Shown: positions 8,071 to 16,796 of the stretch, one piece after another
How positions within the stretch are numbered: position 1 is the first letter of the stretch
Layout: each line of letters begins with the position of its first letter
DNA from: JBCCQH01 sp039024435
GTDB taxonomy: Bacteria > Bacteroidota > Bacteroidia > J057 > JADKCL01
Direction of reading: 5' to 3'
Length of the DNA: 64,000 bases
Assembly: GCA_039024435.1 (NCBI GenBank)
Contig: JBCCQH010000026.1
Location: 8,625 to 72,624 of the forward strand
Made by a program: the position numbers and the translations under genes
Notes under the pieces: model-generated
The model's database searches: none
The model's input: the letters and a program-made list of their open reading frames with translations, nothing else
What the model was told of the DNA's origin: nothing

Positions 8071-11000
8071 GTGGCTTCCTCTCGCCCGAACTGCATATTT
8101 CCCTCATTTATTGCCTTCCTGCTCACGATTTGGGTGGGGATGGGTGGTTCTGCTTTTGCCCAAAGCTACCAGATCCAGCCTTACGCGGAGGAACAAGGAC
8201 TTCTCGACAAATACATCTATACGATCAACCAGGACGACCGTGGATTTTTGTACGTGGGGACAGGTGAAGGGCTGTACCGGTTCAACGGGGCGACATTTGA
8301 TGTCTACCGGTCGGACAGTACCGAACTGACCGAAGACTTCGTGACCAGCAGTTTCAAAGATGAGGGCGGACGGATTTGGTTGGGGCACTTCGAGGGCGGT
8401 ATCAGTATCGTCGAGCAACAGACAGTGCGTTCCACCATCCCCCGAGAAGTGCTCAATTCCCGTATCTCCGGATTCGGACAGGACCAAGATGGCAATGTCT
8501 GGGTGGCCTCGCAGCGCAATGGCTTGGTGCGCATCGCCCGGGATTTGCAATACGAACATTTCCCCGATGCATTGGCGGGTTCTATTGTCACCGCATTTGT
8601 GGTCACAGATGAGAACCAAGTCCTGGTCGGGACCGATGAAGGGCTCAAGATCCTGGTCATTGAAGCCGATGGCCCCCCCCGTTTCTCCCACGATGTGGAT
8701 TCGGTACCGCTGACCGCCGTACAGTGCATCACGCCGCACTATCGCCGGGACGGATTTTGGCTGGGAACCCAGGATGAAGGACTGCTCGAGTACATTCCCG
8801 GCACCGACGCGCGCTCCGACCAGGTAAGCCGAGTGGGACCGAGTACGGTGCTGGCCGAGCACTCTATCCGCAGCATCTTTGAAGACGCCGAGGAAAATGT
8901 CTGGATCGGCACCCAGAACCACGGCCTTTTAAAATTCAATGACCAGGACGTCGGGGATCGCCTGCGCCTGGTCACCCCGACCCCCAATTCGGATACGCTC
9001 GGCGCTTGCCAGGTCGAGTGCATGTTTGTGGACCGCTACGGGCAGCTTTGGATGGGGATCTACAACCGGGGGCTGGTCTGTATGTCCGAGGAGACATTTG
9101 CCCGCTATCAGATGGCGACTCCCTCCTCTCCCGCTGCCGGGTCCTCGGTCACCCTGGAGGACCACGAGGGAAATCTGTGGGTCGGAACCGAGCAAGGTTT
9201 GTTCATGATCGAGCGCTCCCGCTTGTACGACAATGCGCTGCAATATAGCGTAGGCCAACCTCTGAGCTTGCCCCACGTACGCCACCTCACCACGGAAGAC
9301 GGACTCCCCGCCGATCAGGTCACCGCTTTGTACGAAGATGGAGCGCACACCATTTGGATTGGCACCAAGCGCAATGGGGTGGTCCGACTGGACGCCGACC
9401 GCAAGCAGATTACCCCCCTCGATCTCAATAGCATTTCCCTTTCCAAGGCAATCAATGCCATCAATGCGGATTCATCGGGCAATGTCTGGGTCGCAACGAA
9501 TGACGGCGCTTTCGTGATTCCGAGCGATACGGCTGCCAGCACCAAGTACTTTTCTACCCGCAACGGGCTGGCCCACAACAATATATACGACATCTACCCC
9601 GACTCAAAGGGTCGGGTTTGGCTGGCCACTCACACCAACAATGTCACCATCTACGACGGCAATCGTTTCGAAGCCCTGACGGTAGCCGTCGCCGACGAGA
9701 TTCCGAATATCAATTGCATCGTCGAGGATCAGGACGGGAATATCTGGCTGGGGACCGATGGCCTGGGCCTGTACAAATATGACAATCAGGGTTTTGTCAG
9801 CTACACAGAAAACCAGGGCTTGCTCTCAAATTATTGCTACCAAATTGAGCTTGATGGGAACAACTCGATCTGGATTGCCCACCGCAACGGGGTCTCGCGC
9901 TACATTCCGGAGACGGGAGTTTTCAACCGGTACCCCAACAAGGAATCTTTTGATTTTGAGGAAAATCCGATCCTTTCTTCCGAACGCGACCGCCGGGGCA
10001 ATGTCTGGTTTGCCTCGCCGCGCGGCCTGATCAAGTACACGCGGGAACCGCTGAGGAGCCGCTTGACCGAGCCGTATACCTTCATCCAGTCGGTAAAAAT
10101 CGGGGGCAAAGCCTCCCCACTAGACGGAGAGGAACTCGAACTGCCGTATGATGTCTACCGCATTGAGTTCCGTTTTCTCGGGCTGACTTTTCTCGATCAG
10201 GCAGCCGTCAAGTACGAATATAAACTGGAAGGACGGGACCAGGACTGGTCCTCCCCCACGACCGATACGCGGGTCATGCTCCAGGGCATAGGCGAGGGCG
10301 AATACACGTTTCTGGTGCGTGCCTGCAATGTTTTTGGGGTCTGCAACGAAAAGCCGGTGGCGTTTGCCTTCCGGGTCAGCGTTCCGTTCTGGCAGACTTG
10401 GTGGTTCCGATTGCTGATCGTATTTCTCCTCGGAGGGCTGGTCTTCCTGTACGTGCGCTACCGGGTCTACCGGCTCAACCGCCAAAAGGAGGAACTCGAA
10501 CAACTTGTTTCCGAACGCACCGAGGAAATCCGGCTCAAGAATCTCGAATTGGCGAAGTTGTCGTTGGTGGCCAGTGAGACCGACAATGCGGTCTTTATCT
10601 TGGATGCCGAGGGCAATCTCGAGTACATCAACCCGGGCTTTACCCGCCTGACTGGCTACACGCAAACCGACATCGTGCGCATGCGACAAGGCAAAAATTT
10701 TCTCGATACCAGTACCAACCCGGAGATCCGTCGACTGGTGGAGAAGGTGACCCACACCAATTCTTCCGCCCAGTACGAGTCACAATTGCCAGCCCGGGAC
10801 GGGCGGACGATTTGGGTGATCTCCACCATGACGCCCATCCTGGACGAAAACGGCCAGCTTTCTAAAATTGTCGTCATCGACAGTGACATTACCGAGCAAA
10901 AAATTGCCGAAGATAAGATCCGCCAAATGAACGCGGCATTGGAGGGACTCGTCGCCGAGCGCACTCAGGAACTCAAAGTCGCCAACCAGCAGCTCCAAGT

Positions 11001-11766
11001 CGAAAACGAGGAACACGTGAAGACCGCTCAGCAACTCAGGGTGATCAATCAGGAACTCGACAATTTTGTCTACCGCGCTTCCCACGACCTGAAAGGGCCC
11101 CTGGCCTCTATCTTGGGCCTGGTAAACATCGCTTCCATCGACCTCGGCGAGGACGAAACTGCCCGGCGCTATCTGCAATTGATCGATCAGGCGGCCCGCA
11201 AGCTGGATGTGATCCTGGTTGACCTCATCGAAGCCACCCAGGTCAAGCAGGGCAAAATCGAGTTCTCGAAGCTCAAACCCTACGAAGTCACCTCCGATAT
11301 CCTCGAAAGCCTCGCCAATAAGCAGGGCTATCCGGAACACAAATTCGTGATCGAAATCGATCCGGATCTCGAAATCATCAGTGACCGCCGCTTGCTCAGT
11401 TCCATCTTGCAAAACTTCATCGACAATTCGGTCAAGTACCGCGATACCAGCAAAGCCCAATGTACCACCTGGATCAACCTGGAACTGAAGTCCGACCGGA
11501 CCATCGACATCAAGGTCCGCGACAATGGGATCGGAATCAAGGACGAATTGAAAAACCGGGTGTTTGACATGTTTTTCCGGGGTACCAATCAGGCCGGCGG
11601 TTCCGGATTGGGGCTCTACATCGTGAAGCAGGCCGCAGAAAAGATGAAAGGTACGATTGACATGGAAAGCCAGTACGGTGAAGGCACCACCTTCATGGCG
11701 TTTGTGCCGAATCGCTCGGAAGCGGACATTGTGCCGGAAGAAGCGGCGAGTGAGGCGCCGGTATGA
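8071..11766 (+). CDS. Reg_prop/Y_Y_Y sensor histidine kinase
   Basis: 1231 residues, GTG start followed by a signal peptide (ending SAFAQ near residue 31). Residues about 45-670 are two-component-regulator propeller repeats (motifs such as DDRGFLYVGTGEGLYRFNG, DGNIWLGTDGLGLYKYDNQG), which form a periplasmic double propeller. A Y_Y_Y domain (about 690-765) and one membrane helix (about 773-795) follow. The cytoplasm holds a coiled coil, a PAS domain (about 830-950), a phospho-acceptor H-box with His1005 (RASHDLKGPL) and an ATPase with N-box LQNFIDNSVKYRD, G1 DNGIGI and G2 GGSGLGLYIV. Unlike polysaccharide-sensing hybrids of gut Bacteroidota it has no receiver or AraC domain, so it must signal to a separate regulator. 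None is adjacent. Confidence 0.9.
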   Translation: MASSRPNCIFPSFIAFLLTIWVGMGGSAFAQSYQIQPYAEEQGLLDKYIYTINQDDRGFLYVGTGEGLYRFNGATFDVYRSDSTELTEDFVTSSFKDEGGRIWLGHFEGGISIVEQQTVRSTIPREVLNSRISGFGQDQDGNVWVASQRNGLVRIARDLQYEHFPDALAGSIVTAFVVTDENQVLVGTDEGLKILVIEADGPPRFSHDVDSVPLTAVQCITPHYRRDGFWLGTQDEGLLEYIPGTDARSDQVSRVGPSTVLAEHSIRSIFEDAEENVWIGTQNHGLLKFNDQDVGDRLRLVTPTPNSDTLGACQVECMFVDRYGQLWMGIYNRGLVCMSEETFARYQMATPSSPAAGSSVTLEDHEGNLWVGTEQGLFMIERSRLYDNALQYSVGQPLSLPHVRHLTTEDGLPADQVTALYEDGAHTIWIGTKRNGVVRLDADRKQITPLDLNSISLSKAINAINADSSGNVWVATNDGAFVIPSDTAASTKYFSTRNGLAHNNIYDIYPDSKGRVWLATHTNNVTIYDGNRFEALTVAVADEIPNINCIVEDQDGNIWLGTDGLGLYKYDNQGFVSYTENQGLLSNYCYQIELDGNNSIWIAHRNGVSRYIPETGVFNRYPNKESFDFEENPILSSERDRRGNVWFASPRGLIKYTREPLRSRLTEPYTFIQSVKIGGKASPLDGEELELPYDVYRIEFRFLGLTFLDQAAVKYEYKLEGRDQDWSSPTTDTRVMLQGIGEGEYTFLVRACNVFGVCNEKPVAFAFRVSVPFWQTWWFRLLIVFLLGGLVFLYVRYRVYRLNRQKEELEQLVSERTEEIRLKNLELAKLSLVASETDNAVFILDAEGNLEYINPGFTRLTGYTQTDIVRMRQGKNFLDTSTNPEIRRLVEKVTHTNSSAQYESQLPARDGRTIWVISTMTPILDENGQLSKIVVIDSDITEQKIAEDKIRQMNAALEGLVAERTQELKVANQQLQVENEEHVKTAQQLRVINQELDNFVYRASHDLKGPLASILGLVNIASIDLGEDETARRYLQLIDQAARKLDVILVDLIEATQVKQGKIEFSKLKPYEVTSDILESLANKQGYPEHKFVIEIDPDLEIISDRRLLSSILQNFIDNSVKYRDTSKAQCTTWINLELKSDRTIDIKVRDNGIGIKDELKNRVFDMFFRGTNQAGGSGLGLYIVKQAAEKMKGTIDMESQYGEGTTFMAFVPNRSEADIVPEEAASEAPV

Positions 11767-11975
11767 GGAAATCCCGGACAGGGAGAATGCGGCTTAGGTG
11801 AGTCCCGAAATCCCCAATTTACTTGTGAATGGTTGTCGCATTGGTGGGGTGAGAAACAACCCGGGGGTAGTTTTTGCGTAGCAAGCTTCCCATTGTCATT
11901 TGGCCCCCCCTTCAAAAAGCCCTGCGGCCCTGCGGAAATTGAAAAACTGGAATCAATTGATCGGAAACCTCCCCC

Positions 11976-13223
11976 TCAATGCGCCACCAGCACTGTCGAA
12001 CGCAGGTACGCCCCGTTCCGGCTCACAATCAGGTGGTACAGCCCCCCGTTGAACCGTGAAACGTCTACTGCGATCGGCCCGCGACCGAAACCGGCGCTCT
12101 CATTGAAATAGACCCGCCGGCCGGCAAAATCGTACATCTCGACCGTAGCTCGTTGATCATCTTCGTAATCGGCGTAGATCAGTAGCACCTCCGAGGTCGG
12201 ATTTGGGTACACCGTCAAAGTATTCGTTGCAGTGACCCCTTGGAGCGTGGTCCGGCAACCGGTGGATGCCAAGTTTTCCGAACTCACCAATTCTGAGCGG
12301 TAGAGGGCCACCGAGGTGCGCATTTTTTCTGCCTGGCAGTTCGTGAAGATGTTCATACAGCGGTCGTCTGAATAATCCATGTAGTTTTCGATCATCCGCT
12401 CTTCCCCGTCACAGCCCATGGGTTTCGCACAATTGGGAAAACTGGAAAAGAATTCCCGGCTGATCCGCGGCGTATCGTCACACCCGTCATCTTCGATTTC
12501 GCAGTTGTGCTCCTGAAGGCCCCAGGGGTGCAGCAACCCGAGGTAATGCCCGACTTCGTGGGTGCCCGTACGGCCCCGCGAAACGGCAAATCCTACTCCC
12601 CGGCCAAAGAACCGATAGTCGACCACAAAGCCGTCGTAAATCGTCCCCGCTACTTCTTCCGGAAAATACGCGTACCCGGTGATGCGTCCGTCCGCGATCT
12701 GCCGCACCACCCAAACATTGAGGTAACGGTTTGGATCCCATTGCACGACCTGCTTGAGCAAAGTGTCTTCATTGAACGGGTCGATGTTAACCGTGGGGGG
12801 ATAGCGGTTGTAAGTGATGCCCGTGGTCGCATTGCCTTGCGGGTCTACCGTGGCGAGGCAAAATTGAATCCGCACGTCCGCGCCGGCGGCGTCGGTATTG
12901 GTCCCGGCACCGAAACGACCAAAGTCCTCGTTCAATACTTCGATCTGACTTTGGGCCTGATTCAAGTCAACGTTCAGTAAGATATCGTCGTTGTGCATGA
13001 CGTGAACCACCACCGGAATGACGTAGGAGAAATCAAAGTCTTCCGTCTTGGCGGTGCCGTCGGCGAGTGGTTCGTTTCTCCCGGAAACGCCCAGGGGATA
13101 CTGCGACCGCAAGTGGTGGTGCAATTCATCGGTGAGGCACCGTACGCCCCCGGATGGACTTTGGGCCCAGGAAAAGCAACAAGCAAATGCGAACAAAAAT
13201 GCGAATGCGACTGATCTCTTCAT
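11976..13223 (-). CDS. Secreted M43-type zinc metalloprotease with T9SS tail
   Basis: 415 residues with a signal peptide (ending SWAQ). The zinc motif HEVGHYLGLLH (His222, Glu223, His226, His232) is the metzincin HExxHxxGxxH signature, followed by the Cys-rich and CDDTP block typical of the M43 (pappalysin-like) family and a Met-turn candidate in ENYMDYSDDRCMNIFT. The last 80 residues (from about LTVYPNPTSEVLLIY) look like a type A T9SS C-terminal sorting domain, so the enzyme is probably exported through the T9SS and attached to or released from the surface. It presumably cuts extracellular protein for nutrition or maturation; the substrate is unknown. A good promoter lies 30 bases upstream. 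Confidence 0.9.
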   Translation of the reverse strand: MKRSVAFAFLFAFACCFSWAQSPSGGVRCLTDELHHHLRSQYPLGVSGRNEPLADGTAKTEDFDFSYVIPVVVHVMHNDDILLNVDLNQAQSQIEVLNEDFGRFGAGTNTDAAGADVRIQFCLATVDPQGNATTGITYNRYPPTVNIDPFNEDTLLKQVVQWDPNRYLNVWVVRQIADGRITGYAYFPEEVAGTIYDGFVVDYRFFGRGVGFAVSRGRTGTHEVGHYLGLLHPWGLQEHNCEIEDDGCDDTPRISREFFSSFPNCAKPMGCDGEERMIENYMDYSDDRCMNIFTNCQAEKMRTSVALYRSELVSSENLASTGCRTTLQGVTATNTLTVYPNPTSEVLLIYADYEDDQRATVEMYDFAGRRVYFNESAGFGRGPIAVDVSRFNGGLYHLIVSRNGAYLRSTVLVAH

Positions 13224-13251
13224 CCAATTCGTTTTCTAACCCGTAGTGGTA

Positions 13252-13282
13252 CAAAAGTACCTCATTTAACGGAAACCCAAAA
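13252..13282 (-). promoter_or_regulatory. Bacteroidota-type promoter of the M43 protease gene
   Basis: Read on the minus strand, TACTTTTG (13259-13252) is an exact TANNTTTG -7 box, with a T-rich TTTTG tract ending 18 bases upstream as the -33 element. It lies 29 bases before the start codon. Confidence 0.5.
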
Positions 13283-13309
13283 ATCAGAAACGCCCTATGT
13301 CACTTACGG

Positions 13310-16300
13310 TCAAAGTGATGGCTCGGTCAACCGAAAGACCCGTAGTGGGGCATCGTTCGCCGATACAATGACCAAATCGGAATTGCCTTTGCCACCGTCG
13401 AGGGTGATCAGGTCCCGCACATCTTCCCGGGCAAAGAACCCACTTTGTTCCGGTAGAATCGGGGTGAATTGTCCGTCGGCTTGCTGTTCGAGCAACAGAC
13501 CGATCCCCGCATCGGCCCGTCCGGTCTCGACTTCCGCCACAAACCAGTTTCCGGCCAGCAGCAGGTCGGGCCGCCCATCACCCGTAAAGTCCCGGGCCAC
13601 GATGCCTTGAACCGGAGCAAACTGGGCGCGCGGTGGCAGTGCTTCCAGGGCAAAGGTTCCATCGCCCTGATTCCGCACAATACAGGTAGCAAAGTTGGTG
13701 GCCTCCCGGCGCAGCGCTCCATCCAGTTGTTCCCCGTAGATGTCCTTGAGCGACGCCTGCCCAAAGTCCGAATAGGTGGGATATTTTTCCTTGATCATGG
13801 GCATCTGCTCACTGGAACACTGGCGTCCGCGCACCGGAAAGCAAGTCGCCCCATTGTAATATCCCAGGACAATGTCCAGGCTGCCATTGCCATCAAAATC
13901 GTGGTTATAAACCTGGAAAGGCGCTTCTGCCGAAGCCTTGTACTTGTAATTCAACCCGAGATTCCCCGCGATATAATCCAGGTCGCCGTCCCCATCCAAA
14001 TCCACTTCCGCGAGGGCATTCCACCAGCCGGTATTATCGGCGAGGCCCGCCGTGGTCGTGACATCCTCCAGCTTCCCACCGGAGTTGCGGAAGACCATGA
14101 CCGGCATCCACTCGCCGGTCACCAGCAAATCGGGCCGGCCGTCGGCATCGCAATCGGTCCAAAGCGCATCGGTCACCATGCCCGGCGCCAGCAGATCCGG
14201 GGCCAGGGATGCAGTAACGTCGGTGAAGCGGCCTCCGTCATTGCGCAACAGCGCACTCCGCCCGGGAAAGGCGTATCTGCCGGGAACTTGTCGCCCCCCA
14301 ACGAAGAGGTCCAAGTCCCCGTCCCCGTCAAAATCCGCTGCCTTGACGCAGCTTCCGCTGACTTTGAGATTCGGCAGCGCTTCCGGGGCAAAGCGAAATC
14401 CTCCCTCCGCGTCTTGCACGTAGAGGCGGTCCTGCAAGCGCAAATCCCCGTGATCGTATTCATTTCCCCCACTCACTACGTAGAGGTCATCGTCGCCGTC
14501 ACCATCCGCATCAAAAAAGACACTGCCCATATCCTCGCGGTCGGCATGGGCCACCAAATCCGGGAATACCTTCTGCACCAGCAGTTTCCCCACCAACAAC
14601 GCCCCAGATTGCCCTTTGGCCCCGCTCACGTAAAGTGCCGGTTGCTCACCGCCGAGATTGACCGTTCCGCTCGACAGCTTAGGCCCATTGCGCGATTCTT
14701 GATGGGGCAACAGCAGCTCCCGAGCGTAGTCGTCGTAGACATTTTCCCGATGGACAAATAAGGCGTTGAAGTCTGCACTGATCTCTTCCAGAATCGGAGA
14801 GGCGGGCTCCGGCGCATTTGGCGCCGGGACAGCCTCAGAGTGCTGTACAACCAGGGTTTGATTTGCGGGGACATCGCGCAAGACTTGCTGCCGCCCATCG
14901 GGCCAGGTGACTTCAACCTCCGGGACCGAACTGACCGAACCGAGTCCGAAATGCAACCGGTAAGCGCACGACGACTGGAAGCCATGGACGTGGGTAAATT
15001 GCTGCCGCAACACTTGCTCTCCCAATTGTAGCGTTACCACCGCTCCGTGCCCATCGCGGTTCCCCGCCGGTCCCACCAAGCGCACGTTCAGGTATCGCCC
15101 CCTCTTCTGCTCAACTGCTTGATTTTGGTACACCAGTGCCGGATCGTTGATGTTGTTGACCACTACGTCCAGGTCGCCGTCGTTGTCGAGATCGCCGTAG
15201 GCGACGCCATTTGAATAGCCGGCAAAGTTAAATCCCCATTCCGTGGACACCTTTTTAAAACCGAAATCACCGACGTTTTCAAATGCGTAGTTCTGCAAGC
15301 GGGTGCTGGGCAAGATGCCGTTGACCTGGTCAAAGGACAACTGGTTGTTGTGCTGCGCGGCGAGCTTATTGGAACGAATGACAAAATCCTTGTCCTGGGT
15401 GTCGTGCAAATAGCCATTCGTCACGATCAAATCCTGATCCCCATCCAGGTCAAAATCCGCGAACAGCGGTCCCCAGCTCCAGTCCGTGGTCGCCAGTCCG
15501 GCTTGGTAAGCAATCTCGGAAAATGTTCCATTTCCGTTGTTGAGGTGAAGCACATTGCGCATGAACTGATAGCGAAACCCCATGTCCACCAACGTCCAGA
15601 ACAACTCCGGATTCATCGAGGCCATGTTGGTCTTTTGCCGGCGGTTGTCCTCGGCCAGCATCTCCACCACCATCAGGTCGGGGTGGCCGTCATTGTTGAT
15701 GTCCGCCGCATCGCAGCCCATCGAAAAGTAACTCATGTGACGGAAAGAGGCGTCGATCTGGTCAGTAAAAGTGCCATCGCCGTCGTTGTGGTAGAAGAAA
15801 TCCGGCGACTGAAAATCATTCGCGACGTAGATGTCTTGCCAGCCGTCTCCGTCCAGATCCACCACCGAAAGCCCGAGGCCGTGTCCGTAGTTGACGATGC
15901 CGGCGGCGCGGGAAACTTCAGTGAATTGACCGCCGTCGTTGCGGAACAGCTTATCGCGTACCGCTTCGCTGGGGTTTTTCATGTTTTCAAGCCGGGCCCC
16001 GAGTTTTTGCTTGAAGGCAATGGGATGGTTGGTCAGGTACATGTCGAGATCGCCATCGCGGTCGTAGTCAAAGAATGCCCCCAAGACCGAATGGCCCGCG
16101 TCGTCGAGGCCGTAGATAGCGGCCATTTCTTTAAATTTCCCCTTCCCCTGATTGATGAACAGCAAATTGCGGCGCTTATCCGGTTCGGGAAACCAACCGG
16201 ATCGACACACGTAGATGTCCAGCATTCCGTCGTCATTCACATCCGCCATGCTCACCCCGGTCGTCCATCCGGGACGGTCCAACTGAATCCCCGCTTCCTG

Positions 16301-16663
16301 ACTCGCGTCGCGAAAGCGCAATCCCCCCTGGTTGAGATACAAGCGATCCGGCACCAGATTGCCGGTCAGGTAGATGTCATCGAGCCCGTCCTGATTGACA
16401 TCACCGATGGCTACCCCGCCGCCATTGTAGAGGTATTGGTACTTGAAGAAGTTCAAGCCGCCGTCTTCCTCGATTTGGTTCACAAAATCGATGCCACTGC
16501 CCGGAACCCGGGAAAATAGCTTCTGCGGGACGGCCGCATTCATCGTAGGCGAAGGGGGGACTTCTGCGGGTTCAGACTCCGTGGTGCCGCAGCCGACACA
16601 AAGTACCCAAGTAGCTACCCAACAAAACATCGGCCGGAAAGTCGGCGAAAAAAACGCATTCAT
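13310..16663 (-). CDS. FG-GAP/VCBS-repeat lipoprotein with ASPIC/UnbV domain
   Basis: 1117 residues. The N-terminus is a hydrophobic signal ending in CVGCGTTESEP, a slightly irregular lipobox, so a lipoprotein is likely. The body is a series of FG-GAP/VCBS blades with calcium-binding DxDxDGxxD motifs (for example DVNQDGLDDIYLTGN, DYDRDGDLDMYLTNH, DADGDGDDDLYVVSGGN), an integrin-alpha-like propeller, in two blocks separated by an ASPIC/UnbV domain (about residues 520-605, with VRLVGPAGNRDGHGAVV and WPDGRQQ). Such CRTAC1-type proteins are very common in marine Bacteroidota; some sit beside SusC/D pairs, but none is near here. Binding of an extracellular ligand or polymer is a guess. Confidence 0.88.
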   Translation of the reverse strand: MNAFFSPTFRPMFCWVATWVLCVGCGTTESEPAEVPPSPTMNAAVPQKLFSRVPGSGIDFVNQIEEDGGLNFFKYQYLYNGGGVAIGDVNQDGLDDIYLTGNLVPDRLYLNQGGLRFRDASQEAGIQLDRPGWTTGVSMADVNDDGMLDIYVCRSGWFPEPDKRRNLLFINQGKGKFKEMAAIYGLDDAGHSVLGAFFDYDRDGDLDMYLTNHPIAFKQKLGARLENMKNPSEAVRDKLFRNDGGQFTEVSRAAGIVNYGHGLGLSVVDLDGDGWQDIYVANDFQSPDFFYHNDGDGTFTDQIDASFRHMSYFSMGCDAADINNDGHPDLMVVEMLAEDNRRQKTNMASMNPELFWTLVDMGFRYQFMRNVLHLNNGNGTFSEIAYQAGLATTDWSWGPLFADFDLDGDQDLIVTNGYLHDTQDKDFVIRSNKLAAQHNNQLSFDQVNGILPSTRLQNYAFENVGDFGFKKVSTEWGFNFAGYSNGVAYGDLDNDGDLDVVVNNINDPALVYQNQAVEQKRGRYLNVRLVGPAGNRDGHGAVVTLQLGEQVLRQQFTHVHGFQSSCAYRLHFGLGSVSSVPEVEVTWPDGRQQVLRDVPANQTLVVQHSEAVPAPNAPEPASPILEEISADFNALFVHRENVYDDYARELLLPHQESRNGPKLSSGTVNLGGEQPALYVSGAKGQSGALLVGKLLVQKVFPDLVAHADREDMGSVFFDADGDGDDDLYVVSGGNEYDHGDLRLQDRLYVQDAEGGFRFAPEALPNLKVSGSCVKAADFDGDGDLDLFVGGRQVPGRYAFPGRSALLRNDGGRFTDVTASLAPDLLAPGMVTDALWTDCDADGRPDLLVTGEWMPVMVFRNSGGKLEDVTTTAGLADNTGWWNALAEVDLDGDGDLDYIAGNLGLNYKYKASAEAPFQVYNHDFDGNGSLDIVLGYYNGATCFPVRGRQCSSEQMPMIKEKYPTYSDFGQASLKDIYGEQLDGALRREATNFATCIVRNQGDGTFALEALPPRAQFAPVQGIVARDFTGDGRPDLLLAGNWFVAEVETGRADAGIGLLLEQQADGQFTPILPEQSGFFAREDVRDLITLDGGKGNSDLVIVSANDAPLRVFRLTEPSL

Positions 16664-16738
16664 AGCAAAAACCTAATCGGTAAATGATTGATTAACAGTA
16701 TCAAATTAAGAAATCCTCCCGGCATACACAATAAAGGG

Positions 16739-16768
16739 AAAGCCCTCCTGCGACAACAGGAGGGCTTT
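16739..16768 (-). terminator. Strong hairpin terminator after the 997-residue secreted protein gene
   Basis: AAAGCCCTCCTG, a six-base loop, CAGGAGGGCTTT: a perfect 12-pair stem 28 bases beyond the stop codon at 16797. It separates this gene from the lipoprotein gene that follows on the same strand. Confidence 0.75.
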
Positions 16769-16796
16769 CTTCAAGCTTAATTTAGCGATCCGAGGA

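Noticed and set aside
8071..11766. Polysaccharide utilisation locus regulator
   Set aside because: No SusC/SusD or glycoside hydrolase genes are nearby, and the hybrid output domain is missing.
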